From Lachnospiraceae bacterium (GTDB taxonomy: Bacteria; Bacillota; Clostridia; Lachnospirales; Lachnospiraceae), in the NCBI GenBank assembly GCA_017396555.1, contig JAFQLS010000044.1:1-64000 (forward strand): 64,000 nt of DNA, in the 5' to 3' direction. Numbering within the stretch: the stretch's first letter is position 1; each line of letters starts with the position of its first letter. Positions 8,595 to 17,845 of this stretch are shown piece by piece. The position numbers were made by a program, and so were the translations under genes. The notes under the pieces were generated by a model. It made no database searches. It had not been told where the DNA came from and worked only from the letters and a program-made list of their open reading frames with translations.

Positions 8595-9341
8595 ATGATC
8601 AGATTCATATTAATTATTATTTTTTTAGTTATATTTTTTATACTGAGTATTCCATTGTATATTATTGAATGGCTCCTTAGAAAAACAGGACACATGAAGG
8701 TAGCTAATAAAATTGCCAAGGTAATTGTAGGTAACGGATTTAAATTCTGTTTATTTGTAAGTAGTGTCAAAGTTGATATAAAAGGTCTTGAAAATATCCC
8801 TAAGGATCAGGCGGTATTATTCGTAGCCAACCATAGAGGTTTCTTTGATATAGTAGCCACATATCCATACATACCTACCATATTTGGTTACGTTGCAAAA
8901 AAAGAAATCATGAAGGTTCCGGGGTTAAATTTATGGATGCACTTTATCAACTGTCTGTTCATCGACAGAAAAAACATGAAGGAAAGTCTTAAAACAATTA
9001 TAAAAGGAATTGAACAGCTTAAAAGTGGTGTATCGGTATTTATTTTCCCTGAAGGAACACGTTCCAAAGACGGTAATATGCTTCCATTTAAAGAAGGAAG
9101 TCTAAAAATGGCTGAGAAAGCTAATTGTCCTATCATACCTATCGGTATACGGGGAAGCGGTGAAAGGTTCGATGACCAGTTTCCAAAAATTAGAAAAGGA
9201 ACTGTTACAATAAGAGTCGGAAATCCAATTCACATTAAAGAGCTTGAAGCAGAAGAAAAAAAACATCTCGGTGCTTACTCACAGAAGAAAGTACAGGAAC
9301 TTTTAGAAGTAATTGATAAAGAATTAGAAGCTAAAAATTAA
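8595..9341 (+). CDS. plsC: 1-acyl-sn-glycerol-3-phosphate acyltransferase
   Basis: 248 aa. An N-terminal hydrophobic helix (2-24) anchors it. The acyltransferase motif I is NHRGFFD (HX4D), motif II surrounds CLFIDR, and motif III is FPEGTRSKDG. It should make phosphatidic acid from lysophosphatidic acid at the membrane. Start has a GGAGG site. It probably shares a transcript with the VanY-type gene and ends at a terminator. Confidence 0.88.
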   Translation: MIRFILIIIFLVIFFILSIPLYIIEWLLRKTGHMKVANKIAKVIVGNGFKFCLFVSSVKVDIKGLENIPKDQAVLFVANHRGFFDIVATYPYIPTIFGYVAKKEIMKVPGLNLWMHFINCLFIDRKNMKESLKTIIKGIEQLKSGVSVFIFPEGTRSKDGNMLPFKEGSLKMAEKANCPIIPIGIRGSGERFDDQFPKIRKGTVTIRVGNPIHIKELEAEEKKHLGAYSQKKVQELLEVIDKELEAKN

Positions 9342-9345
9342 TTAT

Positions 9346-9379
9346 AAAAATCATCTACGTTTTTCGTAGGTGATTTTTT
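9346..9379 (+). terminator. Terminator after plsC
   Basis: Hairpin of TCATCTACG and CGTAGGTGA with a TTTT loop and a following T run. Confidence 0.8.
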
Positions 9380-9388
9380 GCTTTATTG

Positions 9389-9417
9389 TTGACAATTAAT
9401 ATCCATCATGCTATCAT
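9389..9417 (+). promoter_or_regulatory. Sigma-A promoter of the GntR/ABC cassette
   Basis: TTGACA at 9389-9394, 17-bp spacer, TATCAT at 9412-9417. Its -10 element runs into the palindrome at 9415-9446, so repressor binding would block it. Confidence 0.75.
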
Positions 9418-9446
9418 TACTACATTAGTTATGTAATGTGGTAATG
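9415..9446 (+). promoter_or_regulatory. Operator palindrome, probable GntR (YtrA-type) site
   Basis: A 32-bp imperfect palindrome with outer arms CATTAC and GTAATG and inner ACATTA/TAATGT, sitting on the -10 and transcription start of the promoter just upstream of the regulator gene. This is the classic arrangement for autoregulation. Confidence 0.65.
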
Positions 9447-9476
9447 ATTTTTAACAGAAAGGAGGTTTCTGTAATA

Positions 9477-9851
9477 ATGAAAATAGATTTTAGTGATGTC
9501 ATTCCAATATACATCCAGATAGCAGATGCCATTGAAGATGACATATTATCCGGCAAGCTAAAAGAAGGTGATAAATGTTATTCACAAATTGTTATTGCAA
9601 AGGAACTTAACATTAATCCGGCAACCGCAGCCAAAGGCATACGATTATTAGTTGACAGAGGAGTTCTTGATAAAGTAAGAGGACAAGCAATGACAATAAG
9701 TGAAGGAGCTATCAAAATTATAAAAGAAAGAAAAAGCACTGACACGATAACAAAGCTTATAGAAAACCTAATAGAAGAATCCAACAAACTAGGAATCACG
9801 AAGGATGAACTATTAAATAAAATATCAAATAGTTACAATAAGGAGGCTTAA
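9477..9851 (+). CDS. GntR-family regulator, YtrA subfamily
   Basis: 124 aa, starting at the ATG at 9477 with AAAGGAGGT upstream. The N-terminal winged helix (about 8-78) has IQIADAIEDDILSGKLKEGDKCYSQIVIAKELNINPATAAKGIRLLV, close to the family consensus. The short helical C-terminus lacks a ligand domain, as usual for YtrA-type regulators, which pair with ABC exporters and respond to cell-envelope agents. It is followed four bases later by the ABC ATPase gene. Confidence 0.85.
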   Translation: MKIDFSDVIPIYIQIADAIEDDILSGKLKEGDKCYSQIVIAKELNINPATAAKGIRLLVDRGVLDKVRGQAMTISEGAIKIIKERKSTDTITKLIENLIEESNKLGITKDELLNKISNSYNKEA

Positions 9852-9854
9852 ATA

Positions 9855-10748
9855 ATGAGTAATTATTCAATAGTTGCAGACAATATCTGTTTTTCATATA
9901 AGAAAAAACAGGCACTTAACAACCTAAGTTTCTCTCTAAATGAAAATGAAATAATAGGCTTAATAGGTGCAAACGGAAGTGGCAAAACTACATTTTTTAA
10001 CATTTGTAACGGATCACTTATTCCTAAATCCGGAAAATTAACTATCCTGGGCGAAAAACCTAATAACAATATAGCCCTCAATGGTGAACTTATCTACTCT
10101 AATTCCACCCTTACAGTAGGAGAGCATTATAAACTCAAACAAATCTTAGATTTTTACAATATTACATATCCACATTTTGATAAAGAATTTGCAAATAAAT
10201 TATTAGATTTATTTAAGCTTTCTAACAAATCTACTGTTGCTTCACTTTCTAAGGGAAAGAAAAGCTTGTTGCACCTTATTTGTGCTTTATCAACAAGAGC
10301 TAAAATAACCTGCTTGGATGAACCTTTTATAGGCATCGATATCGAGAGTAGAAAATTGTGTTATGAAATTATATTAAGAGACTTCATCGAATATCCACGC
10401 ACATTCATAATATCAAGCCATAATCTTACCGAAATAGAAGGTTTATTATCTGAAATAATACTAATTGATGATGGTTCTACTATTTTCTACGAGGACATAG
10501 ATACTGTTCGCGAAATGATGTTTAGAGCCGATGGTGACAACATAGAAAATTATATTAGTGAGGATATAATAATAAAAAAGACGGGCGAACTTGGTAATTA
10601 TCTTATTGCTAAAGGAAGCATAAATTCAAAACTCGCACAAGAAATGTCAGCTGACGGATTTAAGATAAGTCCTGTATCACCCGAAGATTTATGTATATAT
10701 CTTACCACTAAAAATAAGGAGAGTGATTTAGAATGTCTATGGCAATAA
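9855..10748 (+). CDS. ABC transporter ATP-binding protein of the GntR-controlled cassette
   Basis: 297 aa. Walker A GANGSGKTT (about 37-45), a degenerate signature LSKGKKSLLHLICAL in place of LSGGQ, Walker B ITCLDEPFIGID and the switch His in ISSHNLTEIEG. The altered signature resembles YtrB-type ATPases. A C-terminal domain of about 80 residues follows the nucleotide-binding domain. It overlaps the permease gene by 16 bp. Substrate unknown; defence against envelope-active peptides is the common role of such cassettes. Confidence 0.85.
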   Translation: MSNYSIVADNICFSYKKKQALNNLSFSLNENEIIGLIGANGSGKTTFFNICNGSLIPKSGKLTILGEKPNNNIALNGELIYSNSTLTVGEHYKLKQILDFYNITYPHFDKEFANKLLDLFKLSNKSTVASLSKGKKSLLHLICALSTRAKITCLDEPFIGIDIESRKLCYEIILRDFIEYPRTFIISSHNLTEIEGLLSEIILIDDGSTIFYEDIDTVREMMFRADGDNIENYISEDIIIKKTGELGNYLIAKGSINSKLAQEMSADGFKISPVSPEDLCIYLTTKNKESDLECLWQ

Positions 10749-11980
10749 AAAATACATTAAACCTAATCAAAGTTCAATTTAAACAAAAATACAAACTACT
10801 AATTTACTATGCCTATTTTCTTGGTTTCATAAAATTTATTACATTGTTGTTTTTATGTATAAACAATAACTTTAATTTTATTACAGACATAGGACAAAAC
10901 AACATTTTTCTTTCCGTAATATTCATACCAATACTAGCAATATCCAGCAGTAATATTTTGAGAAACGAAGAACTTACTATGTATCCGGGCACCATAAGAA
11001 CCCGTTATATAAGTCGAATACTAACTGATATTTTTTTAATTTGTTCTATCTATTTTATACTACTTGGAATAAATATTATTTCTGAAGGATTTATTTATTT
11101 ACTTAGACTTACCGGTCAAAATGTTGGAACCGTGTTTTTATTTGATATTAAATACTGGCTAATTGCATTCGCAGTATATGTATCATTAGGAACATTGGTA
11201 TATTTACTAATTGCCGTAATTAATACCTTTGCCGAAGTTTTACCACACATAATTAGTATTATTATTACAATGGTTATATTTCTTGCCGGAAGATTTGAAG
11301 TATTTTGCGTAGATACATTACTTAATAATATTTTTGATTTTCATTTTAAATTAGGTATGGGAATAGACAAACTTGTATTACATGCATTTATAGTAAATAC
11401 TTGCTTATTCATAATAGGCGTAGCAGCAACATTCTTAACAAAGACATGGAAAAACACTATTTCGCCACCTAAAAACTTTATTGTATATTTGTTAGATATC
11501 TTCGTCCTTATATTCATATTATCAGGATATATCATTTATAGCGACTACGATGCATACGAGCCAAGTTATGAAGGTCGCACTATGGAAATAGAGATTCCTA
11601 ATGAAATAGATTTAAATAACTACCCAAAAGAAATTTCTACAGATAATTATAATTTCGGAAAATTATTATATATTGTATCTCCTGACGAATATGAAAAATA
11701 TTGGGAGAAGGTTGATATTTCAGACGACAAAGCATATGTCTGCATGAGTATGCGTCTTATTGCAATAAATAATAAAAACCTTAGTAAAAGAATTCTTGAA
11801 AATACAGAAGTTGACTTAAAAAATCAACAGCTTGTTAACACTAATAACGAAGACTATTATATCATTAATAATTTTCTAGGAAATATGTATCTATACACCA
11901 GCGACTATAACCTTCAAAACGATTATAGCTATATGGAAATCAAGGAATTTAATATGTTAACACAGATAGTATATAAATAA
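10733..11980 (+). CDS. ABC transporter permease of the GntR-controlled cassette
   Basis: 415 aa with six or seven predicted membrane helices between residues 20 and 275 and a large, polar C-terminal part (about 280-415) rich in Asn, Tyr and acidic residues that should face outward. Its start lies inside the upstream ATPase gene with AAGGAGAG as the ribosome site. With the ATPase it forms a complete two-gene exporter under the GntR regulator. Confidence 0.75.
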   Translation: MSMAIKNTLNLIKVQFKQKYKLLIYYAYFLGFIKFITLLFLCINNNFNFITDIGQNNIFLSVIFIPILAISSSNILRNEELTMYPGTIRTRYISRILTDIFLICSIYFILLGINIISEGFIYLLRLTGQNVGTVFLFDIKYWLIAFAVYVSLGTLVYLLIAVINTFAEVLPHIISIIITMVIFLAGRFEVFCVDTLLNNIFDFHFKLGMGIDKLVLHAFIVNTCLFIIGVAATFLTKTWKNTISPPKNFIVYLLDIFVLIFILSGYIIYSDYDAYEPSYEGRTMEIEIPNEIDLNNYPKEISTDNYNFGKLLYIVSPDEYEKYWEKVDISDDKAYVCMSMRLIAINNKNLSKRILENTEVDLKNQQLVNTNNEDYYIINNFLGNMYLYTSDYNLQNDYSYMEIKEFNMLTQIVYK

Positions 11981-11986
11981 TGTATT

Positions 11987-12018
11987 AAGGACAGCCATAA
12001 CACGGCTGTCCCCTTTTA
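11987..12018. terminator. Bidirectional terminator between the ABC permease and cls
   Basis: Perfect 8-bp stem GGACAGCC/GGCTGTCC followed by CCTTTTATTT on the plus strand and preceded by T-rich minus-strand sequence. It separates convergent genes. Confidence 0.7.
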
Positions 12019-12019
12019 T

Positions 12020-13495
12020 TTACATTAACGGCGCAAATAATCTCGATATCTGCTCCTTGAACCTCACAAAAAGACCTCTTCTCTCATAATTATACTTGGT
12101 TAACTCCTTACAGCTACTTAAATCCTCAAGGAACTGAGTTTCAAGCTTACTTGTAATATCTGCATTGTATATAACAGCATTTACTTCAAAATTAAGTGCA
12201 AAGCTTCGCATATCCATATTCGCTGTTCCATAGCTGCATACTATTCCATCAACCATCATTCCCTTCGCATGTAAAAAACCATTTTGGTAGGTATATACCT
12301 TAACACCTGAACCTAGTAAATCTCCCGCATAGGAATGTGTTACCCAGTATACAAACGGATGGTCAGGCTTACACGGAATAATTATTTTAATCTCAACGCC
12401 AGAGAGAGCTGCGATCTTAAGTGAATTAAACACGGCCTCATCCGGTATAAAATATGGCGAGTGAATATATATCGTTTTCTTAGCCTTATTAATGAGACGA
12501 AGATAATTATCCCTAATAGTCTGGTACTTAGAGTCAGGACCACTTGATATAATCTGCATACCTATCTTACCTTGTGATCTGTGATATTTATATCCAAAAT
12601 ATTTAGGATTCTTAAACAAATTTTCCTTTGATGCATAATTCCAATCAAGCATAAATCTTAATTGCAAATCATTTACTGCATCTCCCTTAATCTTAAGGTG
12701 AGTATCTCTCCAATATCCGTACTTTTTATCCACACCAAGATACTCTCTTCCTATGTTAAATCCACCAACATATGCACATTTTCCATCAATAACTGCAATC
12801 TTTCTATGATTACGGTAGTTAAATCTAAACTGAAATCTTCCAAGGTATGCAGGAAAAAATACTGCTACCTTAATTCCTGCCTTTTTCATTTCCCTTATTG
12901 TGCTCTTTTTTAAGCTGCTACCACCCATTCCGTCATATAAGACTCTTACTTCAACACCTTTTTTAGCCTTCTCCTTAAGTGGTTCCAGCATCCTGTTAAA
13001 GAGCTCATCTGTACGAATTATATAGTACTGAATATGAATAAAATTTTTAGCATTATTAATTTCATTTATCAGGTCGTCAAATTTTGCATTTCCATCGTTG
13101 AAAATATCTACAGAATTATTTTCTGAAAATACACTTCCTGCGCTCTCCAGGTTATATAAAACCAAATCCGAATACTCCTTAAGTCTGTCATCCTCAAGCT
13201 TAAATTCATTTTTAAATATTATATCTTCCTGCTTTTTTATAGCTCCATTTAATTCATCTTCAATTTCCTTGGTTCTAAACATCTTTTTCTTATGATAATC
13301 CTGCCCTATTACAATGTATAAAAAGAATCCCACTACAGGAATAAAATACAACACAAGAAGCCATGTCCATATATTCTTTGGATCACGGCGTTCAAAAAAC
13401 ACAATAACTATTGCGAGTATTATATTAATGCTAATACTGTTATTCCATATCCATTCCCATACAACTGAAATAACATTAATTACATTATCTAACAT
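12020..13495 (-). CDS. cls: Cardiolipin synthase
   Basis: 491 aa, standard bacterial ClsA-type length. Two N-terminal membrane helices (about 15-35 and 43-62) are followed by two phospholipase D modules with HKD motifs, HRKIAVIDGKCAYVGGFN and HAKGMMVDGIVCSYGTAN. The enzyme joins two phosphatidylglycerol molecules to cardiolipin and glycerol. Single gene between terminators. Confidence 0.93.
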   Translation of the reverse strand: MLDNVINVISVVWEWIWNNSISINIILAIVIVFFERRDPKNIWTWLLVLYFIPVVGFFLYIVIGQDYHKKKMFRTKEIEDELNGAIKKQEDIIFKNEFKLEDDRLKEYSDLVLYNLESAGSVFSENNSVDIFNDGNAKFDDLINEINNAKNFIHIQYYIIRTDELFNRMLEPLKEKAKKGVEVRVLYDGMGGSSLKKSTIREMKKAGIKVAVFFPAYLGRFQFRFNYRNHRKIAVIDGKCAYVGGFNIGREYLGVDKKYGYWRDTHLKIKGDAVNDLQLRFMLDWNYASKENLFKNPKYFGYKYHRSQGKIGMQIISSGPDSKYQTIRDNYLRLINKAKKTIYIHSPYFIPDEAVFNSLKIAALSGVEIKIIIPCKPDHPFVYWVTHSYAGDLLGSGVKVYTYQNGFLHAKGMMVDGIVCSYGTANMDMRSFALNFEVNAVIYNADITSKLETQFLEDLSSCKELTKYNYERRGLFVRFKEQISRLFAPLM

Positions 13496-13616
13496 TTCAT
13501 TCCTCCATTTTTATAAGTATAACATATTTTACTCAATTTAATAAAAATAATTGTATTTTATTTAAATAAATGTTAGAATGAAGTTTATGTAATGCAAAAC
13601 AAAGAGGAGGAACACT

Positions 13617-14126
13617 ATGATAACATTAGATCTTGGTACATTTGGAACCGTAATGCTAATTATCTTAGCAATTTTAGTTGTTGCTATTATAGTATTATAC
13701 ATACTTGGTAAAAAGGCTGAAAAGAAACAGGCTGAGCAAAAGGAATTGATGGAGCAGTCTTCACAGACTATGTCCTTCTATGTAATTGATAAGAAGCGTG
13801 TTAAACTTAAAGAAGCAGGACTTCCAAAAATAGTTCTTGAACAAACACCTAAATATCTTAGAAGAGCAAAGCTTCCAATAATTAAGGTTAAGGTTGGACC
13901 AAGAGTTATGTCTCTTGTATGTGAAGAAGAAGTTTTTAAAACAATTTTACCTAAGCAGGAAGTTAAAGCACAGGTCAGTGGTATTTATGTAACATCTGCA
14001 AGACGTATTCGTGGTCCACTTCCTGAACCAAAGAAAACAAAGAAAGAGCTTAGAGCTGAGAAGAAGGCTCAGAAGGCTAAGGAAAAAGAAAAAGCTATGA
14101 AAGCAAAACAAAAAGCTTCAAAATAA
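13617..14126 (+). CDS. Membrane-anchored Lys-rich protein, unknown
   Basis: 169 aa. One N-terminal membrane helix (about 9-31), a compact middle (50-130) and a strongly basic C-terminal tail (about 140-169) composed almost only of Lys, Ala and Glu. The start has GAGGAGG. The topology suggests a small cytoplasmic domain held at the membrane with a tail that could bind nucleic acid or acidic lipids; this is inference and I do not recognise the family. Confidence 0.7.
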   Translation: MITLDLGTFGTVMLIILAILVVAIIVLYILGKKAEKKQAEQKELMEQSSQTMSFYVIDKKRVKLKEAGLPKIVLEQTPKYLRRAKLPIIKVKVGPRVMSLVCEEEVFKTILPKQEVKAQVSGIYVTSARRIRGPLPEPKKTKKELRAEKKAQKAKEKEKAMKAKQKASK

Positions 14127-14136
14127 GTAATATTTA

Positions 14137-14182
14137 AGAAGGTGCCCATTACATCAATGTAATTCCGGCACCTTCTTTTGAT
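14137..14182. terminator. Bidirectional terminator overlapping the 3' end of the DUF1934 gene
   Basis: An 11-bp stem AAGAAGGTGCC/GGCACCTTCTT with an inner ATTAC/GTAAT stem. Its second arm and the T run are coding sequence of the convergent minus-strand gene, which stops at 14149 inside the loop. Confidence 0.7.
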
Positions 14183-14592
14183 TTAATATTAATTGTCATA
14201 TTACAGTCTGATAATGGTTCATAATTAACCTCCAAAGAGTAATCTATAGAAAGATTCATTTCGTCACTATTATCATTTATATCAATCTTATTTGTTGTTA
14301 TACCAATAAGCATATTTCCAAATGGCGTATTGTAATAGCTTATATTTTTTTTGCCCTCTTCAAATACCAAATGCTCATTAGTGGAGCCATTTCTAATAAC
14401 CTCAATAACGTTATCATTTACTTTAATGGTACTTTTGTAAACCTCATTCGCTTCCTCTGATACTTCTTCATACATAATATAATGCTTACCATTTTTGTTG
14501 TAATATTTTCCCGGGGCAATCATTTCCACTGAATCTTCCTGCGAATCTGAATTGTGCAAACCATTTATAGAAATAATAATATCCTTTTGCAT
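14149..14592 (-). CDS. DUF1934 (YwiB-like) beta-barrel protein
   Basis: 147 aa, mostly beta-strand, with the pattern of the YwiB lipocalin-like family: an N-terminal KDIIISINGLHNSD, GKYYNKNGKHYIMYEE, and a C-terminal YSLEVNYEPLSDCNMTINIKSKE. No signal peptide. It lies 17 bp after murI in the same direction, so it is probably co-transcribed. Exact role unknown in the family. Confidence 0.75.
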   Translation of the reverse strand: MQKDIIISINGLHNSDSQEDSVEMIAPGKYYNKNGKHYIMYEEVSEEANEVYKSTIKVNDNVIEVIRNGSTNEHLVFEEGKKNISYYNTPFGNMLIGITTNKIDINDNSDEMNLSIDYSLEVNYEPLSDCNMTINIKSKEGAGITLM

Positions 14593-14609
14593 ACTGCCTC
14601 CTATCTAAA

Positions 14610-15440
14610 TTAATATTCCTCAATATTTATCTGATGTATGTAATCAATGTTAAATGGCATTATAGAATTGGCAAATTTTTTGAATTTTTCTGCTATATCA
14701 CTTACATAAAATTCATACATTTCATTTTCATACTGATGTTCATCACCGGCTGCTATACCTTTTTCAATTAACAATTCCTTAAGGCTTAGTGCCGTCTCAT
14801 ATGCCGGATTAACAAGATTAACGTTATCTCCAATAATCCTGCCTACAGTCTTTCTAATAAGAGGATAGTGCGTACATCCAAGAATCAGTGTATCAATATC
14901 CTTTGTCTTCAACTCTTCAAGATATCTTTTTGCAATCTCATCTGTTACAGAATCTTCTAACAAGCCCTCTTCAACTAATGGAACGAATAACGGACAAGCC
15001 TTGCCAAATACAGTTATATCCTTGTCATTCTCATGTATAACATTCGTATATATATTACTGTTAATGGTTGCCTCAGTTGCAATTATACCAACACGCTTAT
15101 TCTTAGTATTAGCTGCTGCTACCTTTGCTCCCGGCTTAACTACTCCGATTATAGGAATGTCTATTTCATCTCTGATTTCCTCAAGTGCAATGGCACTGGC
15201 TGTATTACATGCAACCACTATAGCCTTAACATTTTTACTCTTTAAAAACCTTATAATCTGCCTTGAATATCTTATTATATTTTCTTTTGACTTACTACCG
15301 TATGGAACTCTTGCCGTATCACCGAAATAAACGATTTTTTCATTTGGCAACTGTCTGATTATTTCGCGTGCAACCGTCAGTCCGCCAACACCCGAATCAA
15401 ACACTCCAATTGGAGCAAGCGAATCTTTATTTATATTCAT
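14610..15440 (-). CDS. murI: Glutamate racemase
   Basis: 276 aa, full length. The two catalytic cysteines sit in VVACNTASA and LGCTHYPLI, and the N-terminal signature is GVFDSGVGGLTV. It makes D-glutamate for peptidoglycan. It is divergent from spoIIR and leads the two-gene unit with the DUF1934 gene. Confidence 0.95.
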   Translation of the reverse strand: MNINKDSLAPIGVFDSGVGGLTVAREIIRQLPNEKIVYFGDTARVPYGSKSKENIIRYSRQIIRFLKSKNVKAIVVACNTASAIALEEIRDEIDIPIIGVVKPGAKVAAANTKNKRVGIIATEATINSNIYTNVIHENDKDITVFGKACPLFVPLVEEGLLEDSVTDEIAKRYLEELKTKDIDTLILGCTHYPLIRKTVGRIIGDNVNLVNPAYETALSLKELLIEKGIAAGDEHQYENEMYEFYVSDIAEKFKKFANSIMPFNIDYIHQINIEEY

Positions 15441-15545
15441 TTCTTCATTTCCTTATAAAAATATTTTATTATATTCTACTCTATTGAATAACTTTTTGCA
15501 ACTTTGGTAAGAATTTTATTATCAAAAACAAGGAGATTATTTTAA

Positions 15546-16175
15546 ATGAAAAATTTTACACTACTTATTTTATCCATAGCTATTGTATACATAGTATCCT
15601 GCATCAGCATAGTTAAAGGCGAAGACAACACCAAACAATTGCAAGAAAATATAGCTTCAAAAATTGTTAGATTTCACATAATTGCTAACAGCGACAACGA
15701 AGAAGACCAGAAGCTTAAGCTAAAGGTAAAGGATTCCGTTATTACATATACACAAAAACTACTTAAGGACAGCAAAAGCCTTGAAGAAACCTGCAAAATA
15801 ATAAATGAACACAAAAAACAAATACTTGAAATTGCAGATAATGTTATTCGTGAAAATGGATATGATTATTCAACAACTATAACTTATGAAAATTGTTATT
15901 TCCCTGCTAAGACCTATGGTGATATTACTTTTCCTCCCGGAAATTACAATGCCTTCAATATTCGTATCGGCGAGCATAACGGAAAAAACTGGTGGTGCGT
16001 TCTTTATCCTCCTCTATGCTTTGTAGATGCCATTCACTCAGTAGTTCCGGATGAATCAAAAAAAGAACTGGAAACCATTCTTGGTTACGAGGATTATAAG
16101 GCATTAATTTACGGAGTAAATGATGAAGCTTATAATGTTAAAATCAAATTCAAATTCCTTACTTTTCTAAACTAA
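15546..16175 (+). CDS. spoIIR: Stage II sporulation protein R
   Basis: 209 aa. An N-terminal signal-like helix (about 3-20) and the conserved core with IVRFHIIANSDNEEDQKLKLKVKD and FPPGNYNAFNIRIGEHNGKNWWCVLYPPLCF are diagnostic. SpoIIR is secreted from the forespore and triggers SpoIIGA-dependent processing of pro-sigma-E in the mother cell. Its presence supports a spore-forming host. AAGGAG start site. I could not identify a convincing sigma-F promoter by eye. Confidence 0.93.
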   Translation: MKNFTLLILSIAIVYIVSCISIVKGEDNTKQLQENIASKIVRFHIIANSDNEEDQKLKLKVKDSVITYTQKLLKDSKSLEETCKIINEHKKQILEIADNVIRENGYDYSTTITYENCYFPAKTYGDITFPPGNYNAFNIRIGEHNGKNWWCVLYPPLCFVDAIHSVVPDESKKELETILGYEDYKALIYGVNDEAYNVKIKFKFLTFLN

Positions 16176-16180
16176 AACAA

Positions 16181-16233
16181 ACCCGCTGAAAGTAATAATA
16201 TATGTTTTATTACATACTTTCAGTGGGTTTTAT
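16181..16233. terminator. Bidirectional terminator between spoIIR and the FadR-type regulator
   Basis: Long stem AACCCGCTGAAAGTA/TACTTTCAGTGGGTT with one G-T pair and T-rich flanks on both strands. Confidence 0.8.
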
Positions 16234-16241
16234 TTACTATT

Positions 16242-16910
16242 CTATGCTTCTTCTGTTAAATTTTCTATAATTGTCTTTTCCTGATTAGATATATGTTTCT
16301 TGAGAGCCTTCTTAGCAAGTGTAACATCATTTGCTTCTATGGCTTCAACAATCATTTTATGCTCTTCAACTAAAATCTCTCTCTTAGCCTCGTCCTTTAT
16401 GTACTCAAGTCTGTATCTGTACATCTGCTCACGAAGATTATTAAGTATCTGGATAAGTCGGTTATTCTTGCTTGCCTTATAAATTACATCATGAAAGGCT
16501 TCATCCTTCTTTGCTATCTCTGTCAAATCATTTGCGTGAGCTGCTTTTTCAAATGCCTTTGCACTCTGTTTTAACTGTTCCAATTCTTCTGCATTCATTC
16601 TCTTGCATGCAAGTTCAATTGTAAGTCCCTCAAGTACTCTTCGTACCTCCAATACATCCTGAAGATCACTTATCGTTATCGATGCAACAATAGCACCTCT
16701 TCTTGGCAACATTATAGCAAGTCCTTCGAGTTCAAGCTTTCTTATAGCTTCTCTTACGGGTGTTCTGCTAACTCCCAACTTGTCTGCTAACTGAATCTCC
16801 ATAAGTCTTTCGCCCGGTGCCAACTCACCTGTTAATATTGCTTCTCTTAAAGTATTAAACACTACCTCTCTAAGTGGTAAATACTCATTTAACATTCCAC
16901 TAGTATTCAC
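16242..16910 (-). CDS. GntR-family regulator, FadR/FCD subfamily
   Basis: 222 aa. Winged helix at about 10-78 with VFNTLREAILTGELAPGERLMEIQLADKLGVSRTPVREAIRKLE, then an FCD effector domain (90-215) with the metal-type motif DEAFHDVIYKASKN. FCD regulators sense small organic acids or similar metabolites. It lies 9 bp after ispE but ispE gives no clue to the ligand. Start chosen by position and a weak GGGA site. Confidence 0.88.
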   Translation of the reverse strand: MNTSGMLNEYLPLREVVFNTLREAILTGELAPGERLMEIQLADKLGVSRTPVREAIRKLELEGLAIMLPRRGAIVASITISDLQDVLEVRRVLEGLTIELACKRMNAEELEQLKQSAKAFEKAAHANDLTEIAKKDEAFHDVIYKASKNNRLIQILNNLREQMYRYRLEYIKDEAKREILVEEHKMIVEAIEANDVTLAKKALKKHISNQEKTIIENLTEEA

Positions 16911-16919
16911 AATAAATCC

Positions 16920-17795
16920 CTACCTTCTATCTATATTGTACATTTCTGTTACAAAAAACTGCTTTCCAAGTCCTGATGACTTTACATTCTGAAGTGCATT
17001 TTCTGCCACATCTTTATCTTCAAAGAGGCCAAAAACTGTGGGACCACTTCCGCTCATAAGAGCATTTATAGCTCCATCATTTATAAGGCTTCTTTTAATT
17101 TCTCCTATTACAGGATATTCCTCCTGGGTAACTGTTTCTAAGACATTTCCAAGCTTACCTGCAACTGCATGTAAATCTCCTGCTCCAATATCAGCTATCA
17201 TTCCATCTATATCAGGATGATAGGTAAGCTCGTTAGCTCTAAGATTCTCATACACAAACTTAGTCGATACACTGATTGACGGCTTAATAACAACCACGTA
17301 GCAATTTGGCATAGGCTTAAGTGTAGTCAACTTCTCACCAATTCCCTCTGCAAGGCATGTACCTCTAAGAATGCAGTATGGAACATCAGCACCAATTTTT
17401 ACTCCTCTATCCATTAACTCATTCTTTTTAAGACCAAGTTCAAACATCTTATTAATTCCAATCATAACGGTTGCCGCATCACTGCTTCCGCCACCCATAC
17501 CCGCTGCAACAGGGATAAATTTATCAAGCTTAATTTCAATCCCCTGCTCTATATTAAATTCATCCATAAGAAGCTTAGCCGCCTTATACACAAGATTATT
17601 TTCATCAGTAGGGAGAAAGCTAAGATTAGTGTACACTCTTATGCCCTTCTCCTTACTTTTTTTAATCTTAATATAATCGTACATTTTCACTGTCTGCATT
17701 ATCATTCTTACTTCGTGATATCCGTCCTCTCGCTTACGAACAACATCCAGTGCAAGATTTATTTTTCCGTATGCTTTTAATCCAATTTCGTTCAT
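16920..17795 (-). CDS. ispE: 4-diphosphocytidyl-2-C-methyl-D-erythritol kinase
   Basis: 291 aa from the ATG at 17795; a GTG five codons earlier is the alternative. GHMP-kinase motifs: N-terminal AYGKINLALDV, the ATP loop PVAAGMGGGSSDAA, and C-terminal LMSGSGPTVFGLF. It phosphorylates CDP-ME in the MEP isoprenoid pathway. Located between a SipL-like gene and a GntR regulator, all on the minus strand. Confidence 0.93.
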   Translation of the reverse strand: MNEIGLKAYGKINLALDVVRKREDGYHEVRMIMQTVKMYDYIKIKKSKEKGIRVYTNLSFLPTDENNLVYKAAKLLMDEFNIEQGIEIKLDKFIPVAAGMGGGSSDAATVMIGINKMFELGLKKNELMDRGVKIGADVPYCILRGTCLAEGIGEKLTTLKPMPNCYVVVIKPSISVSTKFVYENLRANELTYHPDIDGMIADIGAGDLHAVAGKLGNVLETVTQEEYPVIGEIKRSLINDGAINALMSGSGPTVFGLFEDKDVAENALQNVKSSGLGKQFFVTEMYNIDRR

Positions 17796-17845
17796 TTTAT
17801 CCCATTCCACATTAATAAATTAATTTACAATCTTATCTAAGTGTA

